From JAHDHW01 sp964551455 (GTDB lineage Bacteria > Bacteroidota > Bacteroidia > Chitinophagales > Saprospiraceae): DNA of 48,446 nucleotides. How positions within the stretch are numbered: the first letter of the stretch is position 1; the number at the start of each line of letters is the position of its first letter. The stretch spans positions 1 through 48,446 of the forward strand of contig CAZKDA010000007.1 in assembly GCA_964551455.1 (NCBI GenBank), in the 5' to 3' direction. The notes beneath the pieces are model-generated. The model was not told where the DNA came from, searched no databases, and saw nothing but the letters and a program-made list of their open reading frames with translations. The position numbers and the translations under genes are program-made. Below, in pieces: positions 23,620 through 31,230 of the stretch.

Positions 23620-26172
23620 TTAGATCTTTACAACGCGGCGAACCAGTTGATGGTCATTCGACAAAATCCGGATAAAATAAACTCCCTGCGCGAAATCACC
23701 AAAATCTATACTCAGCGTTGCAACACCAAAAGTTTCGATACTTTTTACATATAAAACCTGACTATTGACATTGACGATCTGGATGTCAAAATTCATGTTT
23801 TCGGCGGTTTTTAGTTCGAGGCTCAAAATATCGGTTACCGGGTTAGGAAAGACTGACAAATATTCCAGACCAGGGATATTTTTAACTCCTGTAATGGTCA
23901 CCAGGAGGTAGTTTGAAACCGATTCACATCCAAATTCATCGACGATCTCCAAATGATATTCCCCCGTAATTGTCGGATCGTAGGTGGCGTCCGAAGCGCC
24001 TTCAATGATGTCGCCATCTAAATACCACTGATAGGAAGCCCAGGATTGCTGGCTCGACAAGGTCGTGCCGTCGAATTCGATCCATGCAACGGGTTGGGAA
24101 ATATTCACCACAACCACATCACTTGTATTTGAACAATCATCTTCATTTACTGCTGTCGCGTAGTAATCGCCTGCTTCGGAAACGACAATTGAATTGGAAT
24201 TCCCGAAAGACAAACCGTCTTTGAACCATTCATATTGAGTACCCGAAGCGGCAGGAACAGAGAGGAGAAAAGTGCTTCCGAAACACATATTGACTTCATT
24301 GGCAACTACGGTTCCAATCAGATCTGTGAATGATAGTTGAATATCAGGAAGTTCGAAAACCGTCACTTCTTCTGGAGACGATTCGTTTTCACAATTGTCT
24401 TGTTCTACCAAAACATGGTAGGTACCGGCTTCAAATACGGTAAGGTTTGCATTGCTCGTTTGGGCGATTTCCGAATTATTCAAAAACCAGGTGTACAGGT
24501 TTGCGCCTTCATTGGCTTCCAGGGTCAGCGAATCTCCTTCACAAAATCCAAAATCTTCATTTAAAAGCAGAGCATCCGGCACAGCATTGACGACAACTGA
24601 AATAATGCCTGAGTTGGTGGAGCAATCTCCCAGATATGCAATCAGGGAATAATTTCCCGTTTCGGAAATTTGCAAGGTATGGCCTCCCTGTTGGAACACA
24701 TTTCCGTTTTTTAGCCAGACGTATTGATCCAAAGTATCCGGAGCAGTGATTAAAAATATTTCGTTTTCACAAATTTCAAAATTGCCAGTTGGAACCCCAG
24801 AAAGATCAGGAGCAGGTGTTACCTCAAAATCAAAGGTGTCTGAAACCGCATAACAATGACCGTTTGAAATTTCAGCATAGTAGGAGCCGGAATTTGACAC
24901 AAATAAAAAATTCTGACTGGGACCCACTGGTTCACCATTTTGGAACCATTGATAATTTTCATATCCTGGAGGTGCAGACAGCAGTGCATTTTGGCCTTCA
25001 CAAAATGGAGAAGGGATATTGCCGGAGATTGTCGCATCAGGAGTGATTACGGGGATGATCGGTGCAAATTCCAGGCTGTCGGCAGTGAGTACATGAAGGC
25101 CTTCATTGATGTCTGATGCGATGATGGTTCCCGACGGGAAAAAAGGATAAACACCCCAGCAACCTTGATAACCACTGTATGCATCGTTTTCGTGTGTATC
25201 GTAATAAGCGACTCTTTCCGGATTAAGCGGATCGCTGATGTCGAAAATCTGAACACCGTCGTGATAATACGAAACGATGAGGTAATCTCCGCGGATAAAG
25301 GGATTGTGCGGAACATTGTTTACGTGGTCAGGCGCCAGTAACGGATACTTAAAGGTATTGACCACTTCAATGTTTCCTGAGCCGGCGTCAGTCAGGTCAA
25401 TCACTCCCAGCGGCATTCCCAGCGGGACTTCTTCGGCATAGATCGAAAAGCTGCCATCCTGTGAAATCCAGCTACTGTGGTTGTAACCGCCGGTTTCGAT
25501 TCCTGCTATTTGCACAGGTGTAGTCGGAATGGTAAAATCCCAGATGTAAAAACCATTGTATCCGTGTGAACAATAAGCAATATTGTTTTGCACAAAAACA
25601 TCGTGGACATATCCTCCGCCCGGTAAAGAAACAGAAGCCAGAAGCTGAGGATTGTCAGGGTCAGTGGCAATGTCCAAAACAACCAGTCCGGAATTTTGGG
25701 TATTGGTACCAGCGGCATAGAGCCTGCCGTTTTCCACATCAATATAAATATTATGCGACCTGCTGAAAAATTCCGTATCGTGGTAAGATTTTATGATCGT
25801 GTCCTGGATATTACTCAAATCGAAGATCATCAGCCCTTCGCTGGTGTTATCGGAAACGGCATAAGCGCGATCCCGGAAAGTTTTCATATCACGCCAGGTC
25901 GTCACCTGTCCCCCGGGAAAATAACCCAGTTCAACAATGGTATCCCGGTCGGTGACATCAAAAAAATGAATCATGCTGGCAGAACCAATAATGGCGTATT
26001 CGTTGCCTGCGCAATCCACATAACCCCAGATGTCGTTGTATTCTCTGCTGCCGGCAGTGGGCAATGTATCCGGATCCCAACGCGCGTGGAGTGTCATGTT
26101 TAAAGAAGACAACTGGCCAAACGAGCATTGGAGAATTGGAATTAAAAACAATACCGCGAAAAATTTCTTCAT
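23620..26172 (-). CDS. Secreted choice-of-anchor B protein with Ig-like repeats and T9SS sorting domain
   Basis: 850 residues. A signal peptide (1-19) is followed by an N-terminal half of LVIVD/beta-propeller-like repeats (about 30-370: HFFDVTDRDTIVELG, LMIFDLSNIQDTI, VHDVFVQNNIAYCSHGYNGFYIWD, VQIFDISDPLNPERV), the choice-of-anchor B type. Residues about 380-755 hold four or five Ig/PKD-like repeats with the pattern CxG...LTAPxGYxxYxWFxNG. The last 85 residues are a type A T9SS sorting domain (VFPNPVTDILSLEL...GVYFIRI...RRVVKI). The protein is exported across the outer membrane and probably surface-bound or released, an adhesin or matrix-type role by inference. A TTTTG-N23-TAATATTG promoter candidate precedes it. 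Confidence 0.93.
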   Translation of the reverse strand: MKKFFAVLFLIPILQCSFGQLSSLNMTLHARWDPDTLPTAGSREYNDIWGYVDCAGNEYAIIGSASMIHFFDVTDRDTIVELGYFPGGQVTTWRDMKTFRDRAYAVSDNTSEGLMIFDLSNIQDTIIKSYHDTEFFSRSHNIYIDVENGRLYAAGTNTQNSGLVVLDIATDPDNPQLLASVSLPGGGYVHDVFVQNNIAYCSHGYNGFYIWDFTIPTTPVQIAGIETGGYNHSSWISQDGSFSIYAEEVPLGMPLGVIDLTDAGSGNIEVVNTFKYPLLAPDHVNNVPHNPFIRGDYLIVSYYHDGVQIFDISDPLNPERVAYYDTHENDAYSGYQGCWGVYPFFPSGTIIASDINEGLHVLTADSLEFAPIIPVITPDATISGNIPSPFCEGQNALLSAPPGYENYQWFQNGEPVGPSQNFLFVSNSGSYYAEISNGHCYAVSDTFDFEVTPAPDLSGVPTGNFEICENEIFLITAPDTLDQYVWLKNGNVFQQGGHTLQISETGNYSLIAYLGDCSTNSGIISVVVNAVPDALLLNEDFGFCEGDSLTLEANEGANLYTWFLNNSEIAQTSNANLTVFEAGTYHVLVEQDNCENESSPEEVTVFELPDIQLSFTDLIGTVVANEVNMCFGSTFLLSVPAASGTQYEWFKDGLSFGNSNSIVVSEAGDYYATAVNEDDCSNTSDVVVVNISQPVAWIEFDGTTLSSQQSWASYQWYLDGDIIEGASDATYDPTITGEYHLEIVDEFGCESVSNYLLVTITGVKNIPGLEYLSVFPNPVTDILSLELKTAENMNFDIQIVNVNSQVLYVKSIETFGVATLSIDFGDFAQGVYFIRILSNDHQLVRRVVKI

Positions 26173-26198
26173 GGAGATTTAATTTATTTTTTATGACG

Positions 26199-26234
26199 CA
26201 ATATTAATGTATATCCTGTTAACTTTAAGCAAAA
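26199..26234 (-). promoter_or_regulatory. Candidate promoter of the T9SS cargo gene
   Basis: On the minus strand TTTTG (26230-26234), a 23-nt spacer and TAATATTG (26199-26206, one mismatch), about 27 bases before the ATG at 26172. A competing perfect box TAATTTTG lies at 26230-26237 itself. Confidence 0.4.
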
Positions 26235-26326
26235 TTAACTGATCGGATGCTAAAATTTTGCCACAAAAACTGCAAAAACCGATTTATTGAAATCCACATT
26301 TGTTCACACAGACCATATTGAAAAAT

Positions 26327-28108
26327 ATGCCCGACGAAATACTCCTGACCGTCAACAACCTCAAAACTTTTTTCCACACTGAAGAAGGAACCATAAAAGC
26401 TGTCAACGACGTCAGCTTTTATTTGAACAGAGGCGAAACGATCGGCATCGTCGGCGAATCAGGTTCGGGCAAATCGGTTTCCGCGCTTTCCATCATGCAA
26501 TTGATTCCCTCGCCTCCCGGCAGGATCGGGGGCGGCGAAATAATCTTTCACGCCAAAGATCAAAAACCTGTCAATCTGCTCAGCCTGAAAGAAGACGCAC
26601 TCCGAAAATACAGGGGCAACGAAATCGCCATGATCTTCCAGGAGCCAATGACTTCGCTCAATCCGGTTTTCCGTTGCGGCGATCAGGTACTCGAAGCAAT
26701 CCTCCTGCACCGGAAGGTGAACAAAAAGGAAGGGAAAAAGATCATTCTCGATCTGTTTGAAAAAGTCAAGCTCCCCGAAGTGGAACGGATCTATTCCAGC
26801 TATCCGCATCAGCTATCCGGCGGTCAGAAACAACGTGTGATGATCGCCATGGCTTTGTCCTGCAATCCTGCGATCCTGATCGCAGATGAGCCAACGACCG
26901 CGTTGGACGTTACTGTTCAGAAGGCAATTCTGGAATTGATGATCGAACTGAAAAAAGAATTGGATACATCTGTCATCTTCATCACACACGACCTTGGCGT
27001 CATCGCTGAAATTGCAGATCGCGTGATCGTCATGTACAAGGGTAAGATCGTGGAACAAGGGGCTGTCCATCAGATTTTTACCAACCCGCAACATCCCTAC
27101 ACCAAAGGCTTGCTGGCATGCAGACCGCCACTGGTTCACCGTTTGGAAAAGCTTCCTGTCATTGAAGATTTTATGCAGACCAATATTCTGGAAAATGGCG
27201 AAGCGGAGTTTATTGAAAAGAGCGGTAGCATTTCAGCGATATTGAACGAGCGGATCATATCGCCCCAAAAAACTGCGGAAAACCTGGCTAATCTAAAAAG
27301 CCAAAACCCTTTGCTGACTGTGGAAAATCTAAAAGTCTGGTTTCCGAAAAAGAAAGGATTTTTAAAACGAACTACAGAATATGTCAAAGCAGTAAACGAC
27401 GTGAGCTTTGAAGTTTTCCCTGGTGAAACGCTGGGCCTCGTGGGAGAATCCGGCTGTGGTAAAACAACGCTGGGAAGAGCGATTTTGAAACTCATCACTC
27501 CGAACCATGGAAAAATGATCTTTGACGGCAACGACATTCTTTCCATGTCTGATAAATCGTTCAAAGCGTTGCGAAGGGAAATGCAGATCGTTTTCCAGGA
27601 TCCTTATTCCTCCTTAAATCCACGTATGACCATCGGTAACGCGATCCTCGAACCCATCGTGGTACATAAATTATTTGGTAACCAAAAAGCCAGAAAAGAA
27701 AGAGTTTTCGAACTCCTTGAAACCGTCAGCCTTCATCCTGACCATTACAATCGTTATCCCCACGAATTTTCGGGAGGCCAGCGGCAGCGGGTTTGCATAG
27801 CCAGGGCATTGGCTTTGAATCCGAGGTTTATTATTTGCGACGAGTGCGTTTCGGCTTTGGATGTTTCCATCCAGGCGCAGGTTTTGAACCTGCTCATCGA
27901 TTTGCGAAAACAATTCAACCTGACTTATATTTTCATTTCCCATGATTTGTCGGTGGTAAAATTCATGAGTGACCGGATGATGGTGATGAACGATGGAAAA
28001 ATTGAGGAGATCGGCCCTGCTGATGATATTTACAACAACCCCTCAAAGGAATACACCAGGCATTTGATCCGCGCAATCCCAAAAGGAAACCTGGACGCTA
28101 TCCGTTAA
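26327..28108 (+). CDS. Fused dipeptide/oligopeptide ABC transporter ATPase (DppD-DppF type)
   Basis: 593 residues from ATG 26327; the frame also opens at TTG 26300, which would add a non-family extension. Two ABC domains are present. The first has Walker A GESGSGKS (43-50), signature LSGGQKQR and Walker B ILIADEPTTALD. The second has Walker A GESGCGKT, signature FSGGQRQR and Walker B FIICDECVSALD. Each is followed by the NPQHPYTKGLL or NPSKEYTRHLI segment typical of peptide importers. It powers import of di- or oligopeptides; the permeases and binding protein are not in the window. The usual Pro of DEPVSALD is Cys in the second domain. Confidence 0.93.
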   Translation: MPDEILLTVNNLKTFFHTEEGTIKAVNDVSFYLNRGETIGIVGESGSGKSVSALSIMQLIPSPPGRIGGGEIIFHAKDQKPVNLLSLKEDALRKYRGNEIAMIFQEPMTSLNPVFRCGDQVLEAILLHRKVNKKEGKKIILDLFEKVKLPEVERIYSSYPHQLSGGQKQRVMIAMALSCNPAILIADEPTTALDVTVQKAILELMIELKKELDTSVIFITHDLGVIAEIADRVIVMYKGKIVEQGAVHQIFTNPQHPYTKGLLACRPPLVHRLEKLPVIEDFMQTNILENGEAEFIEKSGSISAILNERIISPQKTAENLANLKSQNPLLTVENLKVWFPKKKGFLKRTTEYVKAVNDVSFEVFPGETLGLVGESGCGKTTLGRAILKLITPNHGKMIFDGNDILSMSDKSFKALRREMQIVFQDPYSSLNPRMTIGNAILEPIVVHKLFGNQKARKERVFELLETVSLHPDHYNRYPHEFSGGQRQRVCIARALALNPRFIICDECVSALDVSIQAQVLNLLIDLRKQFNLTYIFISHDLSVVKFMSDRMMVMNDGKIEEIGPADDIYNNPSKEYTRHLIRAIPKGNLDAIR

Positions 28109-28446
28109 TTCTTTCTCTGAAAACTATTTTTCCAGATTTTTACTACTTCGGAGTAACTCCCGAAATTTTGCATCGTTCTTTTTTTGTACAAATTTGGTTA
28201 TCGTTTTCAAAAAACTTGTTATTATCCTGTTAATTACCGCCAAAACAAATACCGGAAACAGATCCGGTTGTTAAATTTGAATTCTAAATTATGCGTCAAG
28301 CAACCTTTTTAAAACAATGCTTGTCATTATGTATATCCAACTGTATCATTCGTCGAAAATAAATACCTTTGCGGTAAATTGAGTTTATTTTCAGACGGGT
28401 TTTTGTATAAAGAATTTTCGCCGCTGTACTTAAAACCAATTGTATT
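28109..28446. other. Intergenic region, no gene seen apart from a promoter
   Basis: 338 bases of A/T-rich DNA between the ABC ATPase and the small exported protein. It holds the -7 box at 28364-28371. No hairpin terminator of good quality and no RNA gene was found. Confidence 0.5.
28364..28371 (+). promoter_or_regulatory. Candidate promoter (-7 box TACCTTTG)
   Basis: A perfect TAnnTTTG box 75 bases before the ATG at 28447. No TTG is seen at the expected -33 distance. Confidence 0.45.
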
Positions 28447-28677
28447 ATGAAAAAATCTAACTTTCGCGCCTTATTATTGATCTTTGCAATCATTGCAAGC
28501 CTGGCTTCTTACACTTTCATCAACACGCGCCAGATTAGCATCCAACCTAACAATAGTAATGTTACGTCGGAAATAACCGAAGAAGAAAAGTTGGACGATA
28601 TAGTATTGCCGGAGGTTCAGTTAGTGAAAAAGCTTTTGCAGAAAGGCAGAGAAATCTTACCCGCTACCCGTTTTTGA
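28447..28677 (+). CDS. Small predicted membrane-anchored or exported protein
   Basis: 76 residues. The N-terminal basic-hydrophobic segment (KKSNFRALLLIFAIIASLASY) is a signal peptide or anchor. The rest is hydrophilic with an acidic stretch (TSEITEEEKLDDIVLPEVQ) and a basic C-terminal helix (LVKKLLQKGREILPATRF). I cannot name a family. The dedicated promoter, the long leader and the coherent signal sequence argue that it is real. It converges on fmt, with 21 bases between the stop codons. Confidence 0.65.
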   Translation: MKKSNFRALLLIFAIIASLASYTFINTRQISIQPNNSNVTSEITEEEKLDDIVLPEVQLVKKLLQKGREILPATRF

Positions 28678-28698
28678 CCGGCGCATTCATTTTGCTTT

Positions 28699-29694
28699 TC
28701 AAGCCATTTGATCCTCATCCCAATCGTTTAAGTTTTTCTTTTTGCCTACAAATTCCACTTCCGGTTTATAACCATTTAAAAAGGATTTGACATCCATGCG
28801 TTTCCTTCCCTGAAGTTGCAATTCCTGCACATCGACAAATCCGTCTTTGGTGGCGATCCGAAAAAAACTCTTTAAATCGGTCGCGATCCTTCCGGGCTTA
28901 AAATCATGATCTTCCAAAATTTTCAATGTTCTGAAAATCTTTAGCTCCTGCCCGTTCAGCAGAGTCCAGGCAGTTGGGAACGGGCTTAAACCCCGGATGA
29001 AATCATGCACTGTGCCCGTATCCGCATTAAAGTCTATCTCACAAGTTTCATGGAAAATTTTGGGCGCTTTTGAAACCAGCGAATCATCCTGTTTTTGTAA
29101 CTGGTAGTCGCCGTTTTCGATCATTTTTACAGTTTTTAAAACCACCTTTGCGCCCAGCATCATCAGGCGGTCATGCAATTCTCCGGCAGTTTCATTTTCT
29201 CCGATCTCCAGCCTTTCCGAGCAAAGAATATCCCCTGTATCAATTTCGTGTTTTAGAAAGAAGGTAGTGACCCCGGTTTCGGTTTCTCCCTTGATCACCG
29301 CCCAGTTGATGGGGGCAGCTCCTCTATACTTTGGCAGTAGTGAGCTATGCAAATTGAATGTTCCGAGTGGCGGCATATTCCAAACCACTTCCGGCAGCAT
29401 CCGAAAGGCCACCACGACTTGCAGATTAGCCTGAAGATTCCGCAGCGCCTCAATAAAATCCGGGGATTTGAGTTTTTCAGGTTGTAAGACCACAAGCCCT
29501 TTTTCAAGGGCGTATTTTTTCACAGCAGACTCCAGGAGTTGTTTGTTTCCACGCCCGCCGAATTTGTCGGTTGCCGTCACCACTCCGACGATGTTGTATC
29601 CGTTTTTAATTAAAATATCCAGCGAAGGAACTGCAAACTCAGGCGTTCCCATAAACACAATTCTCAAGCCGGGCTTTTCAGATTTTTCTTTCAT
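28699..29694 (-). CDS. fmt: Methionyl-tRNA formyltransferase
   Basis: 331 residues from ATG 29694; the frame extends 18 codons upstream, but LRIVFMGTPEFAV soon after the ATG is the normal Fmt N-terminus. The formyl-tetrahydrofolate site is GTFNLHSSLLPKYRGAAPINWAVIKGE (Asn and His of the NHD triad) with the Asp in IDTGDIL. A C-terminal OB-like tRNA-binding domain (about 210-320) includes SPFPTAW. It formylates Met-tRNAi for translation initiation. It is divergent from the alpha/beta hydrolase gene. Confidence 0.95.
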   Translation of the reverse strand: MKEKSEKPGLRIVFMGTPEFAVPSLDILIKNGYNIVGVVTATDKFGGRGNKQLLESAVKKYALEKGLVVLQPEKLKSPDFIEALRNLQANLQVVVAFRMLPEVVWNMPPLGTFNLHSSLLPKYRGAAPINWAVIKGETETGVTTFFLKHEIDTGDILCSERLEIGENETAGELHDRLMMLGAKVVLKTVKMIENGDYQLQKQDDSLVSKAPKIFHETCEIDFNADTGTVHDFIRGLSPFPTAWTLLNGQELKIFRTLKILEDHDFKPGRIATDLKSFFRIATKDGFVDVQELQLQGRKRMDVKSFLNGYKPEVEFVGKKKNLNDWDEDQMA

Positions 29695-29784
29695 TATTTT
29701 CAAAAAATAGACCTGACGCGAAGTAAACAAAAAGTGATCGCTATTCACAGCTTATCTATGAAAAATGGAATTGATCTGAAAAAA

Positions 29785-29818
29785 TTGATGAGGCCGCGAT
29801 TGCGTTTTCGTATCTTTC
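29785..29818 (+). promoter_or_regulatory. Candidate promoter of the alpha/beta hydrolase gene
   Basis: TTG (29785-29787), a 23-nt spacer and TATCTTTC (29811-29818, one mismatch at the last base), 18 bases before the ATG at 29836. It lies inside the frame that would be coding if the start were at 29734, supporting the later start. Confidence 0.45.
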
Positions 29819-29835
29819 GGCCAAATCAAACTTTT

Positions 29836-30663
29836 ATGGCTAAATCGTTTTTTTGGACAACACCGGATGGTTTGAATATTCACGCAAAAGACTGGCGAAT
29901 CGAAAATGCCAAAGCAGTGATTTTAATTGTACACGGCATGGGAGAACATTGCGGGAGGTACAACGAGGTGGCTGAATTTTACAATAAAAATGGCCTTGGC
30001 GTTTTGGGCTACGACCGCCGGGGGCATGGATTGTCGGAAGGAAAAAGAGGTCATGTTCCAAACAGTCAGACTTACTTTGATGAATTGTCAACGATGCTGC
30101 AACAAGCCGAAAAATTGTATCCGGGTAAACCGATATTTCTTTACGGGCACAGCATGGGAGGTAATACTGTTTTGAATTTTGTTTTGAATAACAAACCAAA
30201 AATTTCCGGTGTGATCGCCACGGGTTCATGGATAACCTTGTTTAAAAATCCTTCCGCACTAAGGGTTGTATTAGCCAGGTGGGTCAACCATATTTATCCG
30301 GCTTTTTCGCAAAACACCGGCCTGAACCCCGCGCATATTTCATCGGTCGCGGCTGAAGTTGAACGGTATAAAAACGATCCTTTGATCCATAACAAGATCA
30401 CTACAAACACAGGGTTGACGATCCTGGAAGCCGCAGAATTTCTGAATAATTACAATGGCGAATTTCCAGTGCCGGCGCTCATCATGCACGGCGCAGCCGA
30501 TCAGATCACCTCGCCGGCGGGCAGCCGAAACTTTGCAAACCGGGTAAAAGGAAAAATCACGTACAAGGAATGGGATGGAATGTACCATGAGATCCATCAT
30601 GAAAAAAACCGGACACAGGTTTTTGAATTTACTTTGAGATGGATTGACGCGGTAATTGGGTGA
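29836..30663 (+). CDS. Alpha/beta hydrolase, monoacylglycerol lipase-like
   Basis: 275 residues from ATG 29836; the longer frame from 29734 is disfavoured because a promoter lies within it. The Hydrolase_4 pattern is clear: LIVHGMGEHCGRY (oxyanion loop), GYDRRGHGLSEGKRGH, nucleophile elbow GHSMGG, Asp in HGAADQITSP and His in MYHEIHHE. This is the lysophospholipase/monoglyceride lipase group, cytosolic or membrane-associated, cleaving acylglycerols or lysophospholipids. There is no signal peptide. It precedes the RiPP-like operon by 570 bases of repeats and is probably unrelated to it. Confidence 0.9.
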   Translation: MAKSFFWTTPDGLNIHAKDWRIENAKAVILIVHGMGEHCGRYNEVAEFYNKNGLGVLGYDRRGHGLSEGKRGHVPNSQTYFDELSTMLQQAEKLYPGKPIFLYGHSMGGNTVLNFVLNNKPKISGVIATGSWITLFKNPSALRVVLARWVNHIYPAFSQNTGLNPAHISSVAAEVERYKNDPLIHNKITTNTGLTILEAAEFLNNYNGEFPVPALIMHGAADQITSPAGSRNFANRVKGKITYKEWDGMYHEIHHEKNRTQVFEFTLRWIDAVIG

Positions 30664-31230
30664 TGTGGTAATGGAGTAATGGGTTGATTAAGTTATTAAG
30701 TTATTAGAAACTAGATGTGCTGACACAAAAACTTGTAACCACGAGGCACCTAGATACTGCCTGCGACGCATGTCAGGCAGGCACTAAGAACCACTAAGCA
30801 AAGGGTCTAATAAACTGGGACTAAGATTTTATGTCAATACAGCTAGAAACTAGAAACTAGAAATCCCGACACGTCGGGAAAACTAGAAACTAGAAACTTC
30901 CCAACTTTTATATCCCGCTGATGCTTAATCTATTGAAGAATCCCCAAAACTTTGTTAATTTAGCGCATTGAAAAGTATTGCTATTTTCTGTCAAACCACC
31001 CGTTTTCCACACGCATTTAATTAATTTTGCACAGCCCGACAACGGACAAGTTCCCGGAAGTTAAATCAATCCGGCCATTGTCAGGGCGATTGATGCCGTT
31101 TCAGAAACACTTTGTCGCGGCGGTATATTTATTGAGCAATATTGCAATGACCTGATGCGCGCTGAAAGTACACTCCATTGTCGGTTTATTTTTTTTAACA
31201 ACTGCGTGAATTGATCCGGTAACCCAACCA
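30664..31230. other. 567-base intergenic region before the RiPP-like operon
   Basis: From the stop codon on: octamer units (TGGTAATG, GAGTAATG, GGTTGATT, two AAGTTATT); a palindrome CTGCCTG/CAGGCAG (30757-30780); a run of AACTAGAAACTAG words around 30842-30898 with TCCCGAC/GTCGGGA (30864-30879) inside; and then unique sequence with a -7 box at 31022-31029. An open frame without a standard start runs from 31065 to 31214. No other gene is seen. Confidence 0.7.
31022..31029 (+). promoter_or_regulatory. Candidate promoter of the RiPP-like operon
   Basis: A perfect -7 box TAATTTTG, 202 bases before the ATG at 31231. No TTG at -33. If used it would give an unusually long leader, or would serve a short gene between 31036 and 31230. 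Confidence 0.35.

Noticed and set aside
26230..26237. Perfect TAATTTTG box as the main promoter of the T9SS gene
   Set aside because: It lacks a TTG at a suitable distance; it is kept only as an alternative to the listed box closer to the gene.
28140..28175. Terminator after the fused ABC ATPase
   Set aside because: The possible stems are short and A/T-rich, and no T run follows a stable hairpin.
29734..29835. Longer N-terminus of the alpha/beta hydrolase
   Set aside because: A candidate promoter lies within it and the residues do not match the family; the ATG at 29836 fits better.
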